From assembly GCA_900545625.1 (NCBI GenBank), contig UQZS01000063.1:1-8540 (forward strand): 8,540 nt of DNA, given 5' to 3'. Positions 1 through 5,239 of this stretch are shown in pieces. The number at the start of each line of letters is the position of its first letter. The stretch's first letter is position 1. The notes beneath the pieces were generated by a model that worked only from the letters and a program-made list of their open reading frames with translations, was not told the origin of the DNA and searched no databases. Made by a program: the position numbers and the translations under genes. The DNA is from an uncultured Oscillospiraceae bacterium (GTDB lineage Bacteria; Bacillota; Clostridia; Oscillospirales; Acutalibacteraceae).

Positions 1-466
1 CGGGCGCACAGACCGCAAAGCCCGCAAAATCCGTATGCGCAAAAACGCGCAGCAGGATCGGTGCGCCGCCGGACAGCCGCAGCGCACAGGCAAGCATCTC
101 CAGCGCCGCCCACAAAAGCGCGCGCGGCGCGCATACCGTCTGTACCGTGCGTGTCGGGCAAAAGACCACGCGCCCCTCGCCGCACAGCAGGTCGCAGCAA
201 AAGGCCAGATCCTCGAAAAAAGCATTCAGTTCCAAACGCACGCGCCCGTCCTGCGCGCACGGGCTTTGTGCGTTGTAAAAGGCACGCAGCGTGCGCATGC
301 CGCGGCGGTACGCGTCCTCCAGCAGCCTTGGCGGCGCACCGCTGCCTGCCTGATACAGCAGCTCGTCGAAATACCCCTGCAAACGGTCGCGCAGCGCGTC
401 TGTGGCGCTGCCGCTTTGCAGGACGCGTTCCATATCCTCGAGCTCCTCCAAAAGCGTGTTCTGCAT
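1..466 (-). CDS. Partial protein, possible degenerate histidine-kinase-like ATPase region
   Basis: The reading frame is open from an ATG at 466 to the left edge, giving 155 residues; the 3' end lies outside the window. A GAAGGGG ribosome site sits about five bases before this ATG. An in-frame ATG at 496 has no such site, so 466 is preferred. Residues 1-95 are helical and Leu/Glu-rich, starting MQNTLLEELEDMERVL. Residues 112-152 (PRALLWAALEMLACALRLSGG onward, then a beta-like ILLRVFAHTDFAGFAV) resemble the start of a HATPase_c fold, where kinases have a helix with an N-box followed by a strand. The N-box Asn expected near residue 127 is Cys, and no phospho-acceptor His motif is obvious in the helical part. 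It might be a sensor-kinase-like or pseudokinase protein, or something unrelated with a similar helix pattern. That the frame is coding is fairly sure; the function is a weak inference. Confidence 0.7.
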   Translation of the reverse strand, partial: MQNTLLEELEDMERVLQSGSATDALRDRLQGYFDELLYQAGSGAPPRLLEDAYRRGMRTLRAFYNAQSPCAQDGRVRLELNAFFEDLAFCCDLLCGEGRVVFCPTRTVQTVCAPRALLWAALEMLACALRLSGGAPILLRVFAHTDFAGFAVCAP

Positions 467-611
467 ATTTTCCCCTTCTCGGCCGAATTTTTCCATGCGC
501 GGCGGGCATACTGAAAACGGTTGCCGCCGTGCAGTTATGGGAATAGCATACCCTTTTTCGCCGGTGATACGAATATTTTAGGCAGTACGACAAAGTTTTC
601 ACAAAGCACGG

Positions 612-641
612 GGAAATTTGGAAAACTTCTTGCAAATTTCC
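612..641. repeat. Inverted repeat (candidate operator) in the gap promoter
   Basis: GGAAATTTG at 612-620 is mirrored perfectly by CAAATTTCC at 633-641, with 12 bases between. The arm centres are about 21 bp apart, i.e. two helical turns on one face of the DNA. The right arm overlaps the -35 hexamer (630-635). This is the arrangement expected of a dimeric repressor site. I cannot assign a regulator; it does not match the Rex consensus I know. Confidence 0.45.
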
Positions 642-658
642 GGTATTCGGTATAAAAT
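630..658 (+). promoter_or_regulatory. Sigma-A-type promoter of gap
   Basis: TTGCAA (630-635) and TAAAAT (653-658) are separated by 17 bp. Transcription would start near 665, leaving a short leader of about 35 bases that carries the GGAGG ribosome site at 688-692. Confidence 0.65.
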
Positions 659-700
659 GTTAAACGCAAAAGTAAAAATACTTTTTTGGAGGTAATTCCT

Positions 701-1738
701 ATGTCCGTAAAAGTTGCAATCAACGGTTTCGGCCGTATCGGCCGTCTGGCGTTCCGTCAGATGTTCGGCGCAGAAGGCTATGAGGTCGTTGCGATCAACG
801 ACCTGACCAAGCCCTCGATGCTGGCGCACCTGCTCAAGTACGATACCGCACAGGGCGGCTACTGCGGCAAGATCGGCGAAAATCTGCACACGATCTCCGC
901 AGATGACGAAGCCGGCACCATCACCGTGGACGGCAAGACTTTGAAGATCTATGCTATGGCGAACGCTGCGGAGCTTCCGTGGGGCGAGATCGGCGTAGAC
1001 GTCGTGCTCGAGTGCACGGGCTTCTACTGCTCGAAGGCGAAGAGCCAGGCGCACATCGACGCCGGTGCGAAAAAGGTTGTCATCTCCGCGCCTGCGGGCA
1101 ACGACCTGAAAACCATCGTTTACAGCGTCAATGAAAAGACCCTGACTGCGGAGGACACCATCATTTCCGCCGCTTCCTGCACGACCAACTGCCTGGCGCC
1201 CATGGCGAAAGCGCTCAATGACTATGCGCCTATCCAGAGCGGTATCATGAGCACGATCCATGCTTACACCGGCGATCAGATGATCCTCGACGGCCCGCAC
1301 AGAAAGGGCGATCTTCGCCGCGCACGTGCCGGCGCTGCCAACATCGTTCCGAACTCCACCGGTGCTGCGAAAGCCATCGGCCTGGTCATCCCGGAACTCA
1401 ACGGCAAGCTCATCGGCTCTGCACAGCGCGTGCCCGTTCCGACCGGCTCGACCACGATCCTGACCGCAGTTGTCAAGGGCGCGGATGTCACCGTGGACGG
1501 CATCAATGCTGCGATGAAGGCGGCTGCGAGCGAGAGCTTCGGCTACAATGAGGATCCGATCGTCTCCTCCGACGTTATCGGCATGCGTTACGGCTCGCTG
1601 TTTGACGCGACCCAGACCATGGTCTCGAAGATCGCCGACGATCTGTATGAAGTGCAGGTCGTTTCCTGGTACGATAACGAGAACTCCTACACCAGCCAGA
1701 TGGTTCGCACCATTAAGTATTTCGCGGAGCTTGCGTAA
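701..1738 (+). CDS. gap: Glyceraldehyde-3-phosphate dehydrogenase (type I)
   Basis: This 345-residue cytosolic glycolytic enzyme oxidises glyceraldehyde 3-phosphate to 1,3-bisphosphoglycerate with NAD and phosphate. The N-terminal Rossmann domain opens with INGFGRIGR (residues 7-15), and Asp34 at the end of the second strand is the usual NAD-specificity position. The catalytic motif [12 protein letters not shown] places the nucleophile at Cys160, and His187 (STIHAYT) is the expected base. The C-terminal [15 protein letters not shown] motif (323-337) is also present. Length is slightly over the usual 330-340. Start 701 follows GGAGG (688-692) by eight bases; an upstream in-frame TTG at 686 overlaps that ribosome site and is unlikely. 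The gene stands alone, with its own promoter and a terminator 22 bases after the stop; no pgk or tpi follows. The promoter inverted repeat suggests specific regulation. Confidence 0.98.
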   Translation: MSVKVAINGFGRIGRLAFRQMFGAEGYEVVAINDLTKPSMLAHLLKYDTAQGGYCGKIGENLHTISADDEAGTITVDGKTLKIYAMANAAELPWGEIGVDVVLECTGFYCSKAKSQAHIDAGAKKVVISAPAGNDLKTIVYSVNEKTLTAEDTIISAASCTTNCLAPMAKALNDYAPIQSGIMSTIHAYTGDQMILDGPHRKGDLRRARAGAANIVPNSTGAAKAIGLVIPELNGKLIGSAQRVPVPTGSTTILTAVVKGADVTVDGINAAMKAAASESFGYNEDPIVSSDVIGMRYGSLFDATQTMVSKIADDLYEVQVVSWYDNENSYTSQMVRTIKYFAELA

Positions 1739-1760
1739 GCAAACCGAATATGACCTCTTG

Positions 1761-1789
1761 CGGGGACGCAGTTGCGTCCCCGTTTTTTT
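1761..1789 (+). terminator. Intrinsic terminator after gap
   Basis: CGGGGACGCA (1761-1770) pairs perfectly with TGCGTCCCCG (1773-1782) and is followed directly by seven T residues (1783-1789). The T run ends one base before the -35 of the next promoter, so the two signals are packed tightly. Confidence 0.95.
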
Positions 1790-1790
1790 A

Positions 1791-1819
1791 TTGCGCAGCG
1801 GTGCGGGATTTGGTATACT
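1791..1819 (+). promoter_or_regulatory. Promoter of the PAP2 gene, extended -10
   Basis: TTGCGC (1791-1796), a 17-bp spacer and TATACT (1814-1819). TG at 1811-1812, one base before the -10, makes an extended -10 that may compensate for the weaker -35. Confidence 0.7.
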
Positions 1820-1851
1820 GGGCTTAAACGAAAGCGAAAGGAATGGCGCGT

Positions 1852-2346
1852 ATGACGCGGGAACAGTATCTGCGGCTGGCAGAACCCTTTCAAAAGCATC
1901 AGGCGCTTTTGCGCGCGCTGCGCATGACGGATAAGGTGCTGACGGCGCTCGTATATCTTGCATACCCCGTGCTGCTTTGCGTGCTTTTCTTTACGCGGGA
2001 CACGCGCTTTTGGCGGTGTGTGCTCGTGCCGGGTGTGTCGTTCGCGGTGGTGAGCGTCCTGCGCCGCGTGATCAATGCCAAGCGCCCGTATGAGGCGCTT
2101 AAATTTCAGCCGCTGCTTCAAAAGGACAAGCAAGGTGAATCCTTCCCGAGCCGTCACGTGTTTTCGGTGTTTGTCATCGCGTTTGCCTTTTATTATACGT
2201 TTGTGCCCGTCGGGATCGTGCTGACGGCGCTCGGCGCGCTGCTCGCCGTCGTTCGTGTGGTCGGCGGGGTGCATTACCCGCGCGATGTGCTCTGCGGCGC
2301 GGCGATCGGGATGCTTTGCGGCGCGGTCGGCTTTTTCCTGCTGTAA
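1852..2346 (+). CDS. PAP2-family membrane phosphatase
   Basis: The 164-residue protein carries the three-part PAP2 (phosphatidic acid phosphatase type 2) active site. Motif 1 ends in KRP (77-79), with Arg71 at the place of the usual first Lys. Motif 2 is PSRH (99-102; PSGH is commoner) with His102. Motif 3 has Arg135, His141 and Asp145 in the spacing R-x5-H-x3-D, although the usual Ser before the Arg is Val134. Hydrophobic segments lie near 29-47, 56-70, 104-118, 119-137 and 146-164, giving a compact integral membrane enzyme. Family members remove phosphate from lipid phosphates such as undecaprenyl pyrophosphate or phosphatidate; the substrate cannot be told here. ATG 1852 is chosen because GAAAGGA (1836-1842) lies nine bases before it; the ATG at 1843 is too close to that site. 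The gene has its own promoter, and no clear terminator follows it. Confidence 0.88.
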   Translation: MTREQYLRLAEPFQKHQALLRALRMTDKVLTALVYLAYPVLLCVLFFTRDTRFWRCVLVPGVSFAVVSVLRRVINAKRPYEALKFQPLLQKDKQGESFPSRHVFSVFVIAFAFYYTFVPVGIVLTALGALLAVVRVVGGVHYPRDVLCGAAIGMLCGAVGFFLL

Positions 2347-2400
2347 GCGGCGGGGAAAACATATCAAAGGCATCTCACTTGTCGAAAAACCGTGCGTGCC

Positions 2401-2429
2401 TTGACACGCGAAGCGCCATGTGGTATGGT
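2401..2429 (+). promoter_or_regulatory. Strong promoter of the two-helix membrane protein gene
   Basis: Consensus TTGACA (2401-2406), a 17-bp spacer and TATGGT (2424-2429), with TG at 2421-2422 giving an extended -10. The predicted start is near 2436, about 25 bases before the coding start. Confidence 0.72.
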
Positions 2430-2461
2430 ACAGATGAAAGCATTAGAAAGGGGTATGGAAG

Positions 2462-2677
2462 ATGCTTGAGAAGAAAAAATTGGTTTTGGCGATCCTCAAG
2501 TCCATGGTGGGGCTTGCCGTGCTGCTTGCGGGCGTCGTGTGCGGCGCGATGCAGTTTATTTACGGCGCGATCCCGCTGGCGGTCATCGGGCTTGCGGTGT
2601 GCCTGTTTTCGTATTTGAACCTGCGCATCGAAGTGGAGCACGAGGAAGAAAACGTGCAGAACGACGCGGAACAATAA
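2462..2677 (+). CDS. Small hypothetical membrane protein with two predicted helices
   Basis: The 71-residue product has a short basic N-terminus (MLEKKKL), hydrophobic stretches at about 14-32 and 35-54, and an acidic hydrophilic tail rich in Glu (EVEHEEENVQNDAEQ). By the positive-inside rule a hairpin with both ends in the cytoplasm is plausible. AAAGGGG (2447-2453) lies eight bases before the ATG and fixes the start. The gene has its own near-consensus promoter and ends before a bidirectional terminator, so it appears to be an independently expressed unit. I do not recognise a family and assign no function. Reality of the gene is supported by promoter, ribosome site, membrane-protein composition and terminator together. 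Confidence 0.75.
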   Translation: MLEKKKLVLAILKSMVGLAVLLAGVVCGAMQFIYGAIPLAVIGLAVCLFSYLNLRIEVEHEEENVQNDAEQ

Positions 2678-2705
2678 ACCGTATTGCGGCAGCCGTGAAA
2701 AAATG

Positions 2706-2744
2706 ACCCGCCCCGCACATCCAAAGATGTGCGGGGCGGGTTTT
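2706..2744. terminator. Bidirectional intrinsic terminator
   Basis: A perfect 16-bp GC-rich stem: left arm 2706-2721, loop CAAA 2722-2725, right arm 2726-2741. On the plus strand it runs into TTTT (2741-2744). On the minus strand the complement of the A run at 2698-2703 gives six U residues. It sits between the convergent genes ending at 2677 and 2770 and can serve both. Confidence 0.92.
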
Positions 2745-2769
2745 CGTACATGGAAAAAGCCGATCGGCG

Positions 2770-3837
2770 TTATGCGGCTGCCCAGCCTGTATTTGCGCTC
2801 TCGAATTGATGCATCTGCTCGGCAATGGCATACGCCTGCTCCTGCAGCCCCAGGGCCATACAGCAGTCGTAGTATTCCTCAAGATTTAGATACATTTCCT
2901 CATATGAGGTCGAAGCGGCGATGAGCGCGTCAAAGCCGCGCACGATCACCTGCGCCTGTTCCTCGGTCGGCACAAAATAGTCGTTTTCAATATAATAGAC
3001 GAATGTGCTTGAGGTCATGTAATAATACTCGGTTACAGGGTCATATTCCAGCATCTTTTCCGTAAAGATGCGCACGTAGTTGTCGTAATCCCCGTTTTGT
3101 AGCATCAGCACGAAGTAGTCTGCCATGAATGTATTATAGCAGGCAAAAGCGTTTTCGTAGATGTCCGCGCAGCTTGTGGAGGGGAAGGTATTATAAAAGA
3201 GGTCGGGATCGCGCGTGACCTCTGCAAAACACGATTGCAAGCCCACCGTATCGCCGATGCTCATCAAAAACGTATCATATAGATCGCAGACCCCCATCAG
3301 TGTGCCGAGATCCCCGGACTCAGCATATGCCGCAAGCTGGGTTTGGGGTGAAAGCGCCTTGCGGGCGAACAGAAAACCGCCGACACCGAACAGGAGGCCG
3401 AGCACGACAAGGACGGAAACCACGATGGCAGCGATCTTGCCGGCGGAAAGCTTTTTCTTTTGCGGCTGTGCCGCCATAGGCGGATACGGCTGCTGCGCAG
3501 TGCCATACGGGATATACGGCTGCTGTGCGGGATTGGCGGGCTGCGCACCGTAGGGGATTTGCCCCGCCGCGCCGTAAGGAGACTGTTGTGCAGGATTGGG
3601 CTGTGCGCCGTAGGGAACCTGCCCCTGCGCACCATAAGGGGGCTGTGCGGGATTGGGCTGCGCGCCGTAAGGGATTTGTCCCGCCGCGCCGTAAGGCGCT
3701 TGCTGTGCGGGAGCCGGCTGTGCACTGTCAGACGGCTGCTGCGCGGGGTATGCTTGTTCCGCAGGCGCATTTTCCGCCGGATTGGGCTGCATATCTTCCG
3801 TTGCAGAGGGGTTCGGCAATTTATTGGGTTGATCCAT
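2770..3837 (-). CDS. Single-pass membrane protein with PYGAQ-repeat N-terminal tail
   Basis: A 355-residue protein in three parts. Residues 1-126 are low complexity, rich in Pro, Gln, Ala, Tyr and Gly, with three near-copies of a 19-20 residue unit built on APYGAAGQIPYGAQPNPAQ (47-65, 66-85, 86-106). A basic stop KKK (127-129) precedes one membrane helix (about 135-157), so the tail should be cytoplasmic and residues 160-355 outside. The outer part looks mainly helical, rich in Tyr, Asp and Glu, and has Cys at 184, 203, 223, 233, 325 and 326 that could form disulfides. There is no N-terminal signal peptide. AAGGAGG five bases before the ATG fixes the start, and a good promoter lies upstream. 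Repeat tails joined to a helix by a Lys cluster are common in Firmicutes membrane proteins; I do not recognise the outer domain and assign no function. Confidence 0.85.
   Translation of the reverse strand: MDQPNKLPNPSATEDMQPNPAENAPAEQAYPAQQPSDSAQPAPAQQAPYGAAGQIPYGAQPNPAQPPYGAQGQVPYGAQPNPAQQSPYGAAGQIPYGAQPANPAQQPYIPYGTAQQPYPPMAAQPQKKKLSAGKIAAIVVSVLVVLGLLFGVGGFLFARKALSPQTQLAAYAESGDLGTLMGVCDLYDTFLMSIGDTVGLQSCFAEVTRDPDLFYNTFPSTSCADIYENAFACYNTFMADYFVLMLQNGDYDNYVRIFTEKMLEYDPVTEYYYMTSSTFVYYIENDYFVPTEEQAQVIVRGFDALIAASTSYEEMYLNLEEYYDCCMALGLQEQAYAIAEQMHQFESANTGWAAA
3520..3699 (-). repeat. Coding tandem repeat, three units of about 57-63 bp
   Basis: This stretch encodes the three PYGA(A/Q)GQ(I/V)PYGAQP(N/AN)PAQ units of the membrane protein (residues 47-106). 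Each unit itself holds two PYGA motifs. The units differ by small substitutions and one- or two-residue insertions, consistent with past slippage or unequal crossing-over. Copy number may differ between strains. Confidence 0.85.
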
Positions 3838-3876
3838 GGTATCCTCCTTGCTTTATAGCAGAACTTCTCCGCTTCC

Positions 3877-3905
3877 ATAGTACAGGAAAGCGCGGCGCCC
3901 GTCAA
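3877..3905 (-). promoter_or_regulatory. Promoter of the PYGAQ-repeat protein gene
   Basis: Read on the minus strand: TTGACG (3905-3900), a 17-bp spacer and TACTAT (3882-3877). An AT-rich stretch directly upstream (3909-3933) may act as an UP element. Confidence 0.75.
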
Positions 3906-3916
3906 GCGAATAAATC

Positions 3917-3933
3917 TTACAAATATTTACAAA
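3917..3933. repeat. Two TTACAAA copies at 10-bp spacing
   Basis: TTACAAA occurs at 3917-3923 and 3927-3933, in phase with one DNA turn, just upstream of the minus-strand -35. It may be an UP element or an activator site; it lies between the two divergent promoters. Confidence 0.35.
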
Positions 3934-3972
3934 CCATCTGTACGAACACAAGCGATATCGAAAATTCGGCGG

Positions 3973-4001
3973 TTGACTTTTTGGGTGATCCGGTTTATAC
4001 T
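3973..4001 (+). promoter_or_regulatory. Sigma-A promoter of the thi operon
   Basis: TTGACT (3973-3978), a 17-bp spacer and TATACT (3996-4001), close to consensus. Transcription would start near 4008, about ten bases before the riboswitch aptamer. Confidence 0.88.
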
Positions 4002-4018
4002 GCATATAAAGTCTTATG

Positions 4019-4121
4019 ACAAGAAACAGGGGGGCTGGCGCCAAGCCGGCTGAGATAAAGGATAGCGCTCCTTTGACCCTACGACCTGATGCGGGTAATG
4101 CCGCCGTAGGAAGCTTTTTGT
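4019..4121 (+). ncRNA. TPP riboswitch aptamer (thi box)
   Basis: The conserved TPP-aptamer marks appear in order: a GGGG run (4029-4034), the pyrimidine-binding CTGAGA (4050-4055), a variable hairpin AAAGGA/TCCTTT (4057-4062 with 4069-4074), ACCC (4076-4079), ACCTGATGCGGGTAATGCC (4084-4102) and CGTAGGA (4105-4111). CCTACG (4078-4083) can pair with CGTAGG (4105-4110), and GCGG (4091-4094) with CCGC (4101-4104). A closing P1 stem can be drawn between ACAAGAA (4019-4025) and TTTTTGT (4115-4121). It senses thiamine pyrophosphate and sits in the leader of a thiamine-precursor transport operon, which agrees with that ligand. Confidence 0.97.
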
Positions 4122-4139
4122 TTTGCGTGAAAACATCGA

Positions 4140-4175
4140 AAGCCTTACGACAGCTTGCCGTAAGGCTTATTTTTT
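4140..4175 (+). terminator. Riboswitch-controlled intrinsic terminator
   Basis: AAGCCTTACG (4140-4149) pairs perfectly with CGTAAGGCTT (4159-4168) around a nine-base loop, followed by A and six T (4170-4175). It lies between the aptamer and the first coding start. A competing antiterminator is possible: 4105-4110 with 4144-4149, plus 4113-4117 with 4139-4143, a two-base AA bulge between. That pairing would consume both the aptamer 3' side and the terminator left arm, predicting transcription OFF when TPP is bound. Confidence 0.92.
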
Positions 4176-4194
4176 GCAAACGGAGGAAAAAACA

Positions 4195-4494
4195 ATGAAA
4201 GCAAGCGTAGCTATCCAGGTCCTGCCCGGCGTGCAGGACACGAAAGAAGTCGTGCGTATCGTAGATGAGGTCATCGACTATATCGCGTCCACGGGACTTC
4301 ACTATTCTGTCGGCCCCTTTGAGACGACCATCGAGGGCGAGGATTACGATCAGTTGATGGAGATCGTTCGCGAGTGCCAGCACGTAGCCGTGCGCGCAGG
4401 CGCACCGTCGGTTTCCGCCTATGTCAAAATTTCGTACAAGCCCGAGGGCGGGGTGCTGACCATTGACGAAAAAGTTACAAAACATCATAAATAA
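4195..4494 (+). CDS. Thiamine-binding-fold protein, YkoF/MTH1187 family, single domain
   Basis: The 99-residue cytosolic protein matches the Thiamine_BP (formerly DUF77) pattern: an opening strand MKASVAIQVLPG, a helix DTKEVVRIVDEVIDYI (15-30), then ASTGLHYSVGPFETTIEGE (31-49), a second helix YDQLMEIVRECQHVAVRAG (51-69) and a last strand SVSAYVKISYK (72-82). This is a ferredoxin-like alpha/beta fold. B. subtilis YkoF has two such domains and binds thiamine or its hydroxymethylpyrimidine part; this one has a single domain and would need to oligomerise. GGAGG (4182-4186) lies eight bases before ATG 4195. An in-frame TTG at 4123 would read through the terminator hairpin and is rejected. It is the first gene after the riboswitch and overlaps thiX by 32 bases. 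A role as a cytosolic binder of the imported compound is an inference. Confidence 0.92.
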   Translation: MKASVAIQVLPGVQDTKEVVRIVDEVIDYIASTGLHYSVGPFETTIEGEDYDQLMEIVRECQHVAVRAGAPSVSAYVKISYKPEGGVLTIDEKVTKHHK

Positions 4495-5239
4495 GCTTTC
4501 GCCCATCGCGGCGCTGCTTGTGGTCGTGATGCTTTGGGCGGCGGCGACAGGCTTTTCGTGGGTGCCGGCGTTCATGCTGCCGTCCCCGCGCGCGGTGCTC
4601 GATGCGTTCGTTACGGATTTCCCGCTGCTCTTGCAGCATGCGGGCGTGACGCTGTGCGAAGCGTTCGCGGGGCTCTCTATCGGGGTGCTGCTCGCCTTTG
4701 TGCTGGCGGCGTTGATGAACCGCTTTGCGTTCCTTTACAAAGCGCTTTACCCGGTGCTGGTCATCACGCAGACCATCCCGACCATCGCCATCGCGCCGCT
4801 TTTGGTGCTGTGGATGGGCTTTGGTATGGCGCCGAAGATCACGCTGGTCGTCATCACGACCTTTTTCCCGATCGCCGTGAGTTTGCTGGACGGTTTCCGC
4901 AGTGCCGACGCGGATGCGGTCAATCTGCTGCGCAGTATGGGCGCGGGCAGACTTAAAATCTTCCGCCATGTGCTGATGCCTTCGGCGCTCGGCTCATTTT
5001 TTGCGGGCTTAAAGGTCTCCGCCTCTTACGCGGTGGTGGGTGCCGTCATATCGGAATGGCTCGGCGGCTTTGAGGGCTTGGGCGTATATATGACGCGTGT
5101 GCAAAAAGCATATGCGTTTGACAAGATGTTTTCCGTGATTTTGTTCATCACGCTCATCAGCCTTTTGCTGATGTGGGGCGTGACGCTGCTGCGGTATCTT
5201 GTGATGCCGTGGGAACGAAAGGAGAAAGAGCGTAAATGA
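4463..5239 (+). CDS. thiX: ABC transporter permease, thiamine precursor (ThiX type)
   Basis: A 258-residue inner membrane protein of the SsuC/TauC/ThiX (BPD_transp_1) type. Hydrophobic segments are at about 13-30, 64-85, 95-119, 125-142, 178-198 and 222-247. The cytoplasmic coupling loop that contacts the ATPase is DAVNLLRSMGAGRLKIFRHVLMP (151-173), with the conserved Gly160 and Pro173. The start is a TTG at 4463, inside the previous gene; GGGGTG seven bases upstream may serve as ribosome site, and translational coupling is likely. The first downstream ATG (4528) would cut into the first membrane helix, so TTG is preferred, though not proven. The stop overlaps the start of thiY (ATGA). The permease should carry the substrate delivered by ThiY, powered by ThiZ. 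The name rests on the TPP riboswitch and the NMT1/THI5-like partner. Confidence 0.93.
   Translation: MTKKLQNIINKLSPIAALLVVVMLWAAATGFSWVPAFMLPSPRAVLDAFVTDFPLLLQHAGVTLCEAFAGLSIGVLLAFVLAALMNRFAFLYKALYPVLVITQTIPTIAIAPLLVLWMGFGMAPKITLVVITTFFPIAVSLLDGFRSADADAVNLLRSMGAGRLKIFRHVLMPSALGSFFAGLKVSASYAVVGAVISEWLGGFEGLGVYMTRVQKAYAFDKMFSVILFITLISLLLMWGVTLLRYLVMPWERKEKERK

Noticed and set aside
35..546. Two long overlapping plus-strand open frames rich in Arg and Ala
   Set aside because: They lack ribosome sites and have shadow-frame composition; the minus-strand frame here has a clear ribosome site and balanced residues.
599..1963. Long minus-strand open frame across gap
   Set aside because: It is antisense to the highly conserved gap coding sequence and covers gap's promoter and terminator; high GC keeps this frame open by chance.
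1687..2373. Minus-strand open frame across the PAP2 gene, His- and Arg-rich
   Set aside because: It runs through the gap terminator and the PAP2 promoter; the PAP2 motifs on the plus strand explain the region.
3520..3699. Repeats considered as a non-coding satellite or CRISPR
   Set aside because: Variation between units respects codons and the frame is flanked by a start, ribosome site and membrane helix of one protein.
4123..4194. N-terminal extension of the YkoF-like protein from a TTG at 4123
   Set aside because: It would translate the riboswitch terminator hairpin; ATG 4195 has a well-placed GGAGG and matches the family N-terminus.
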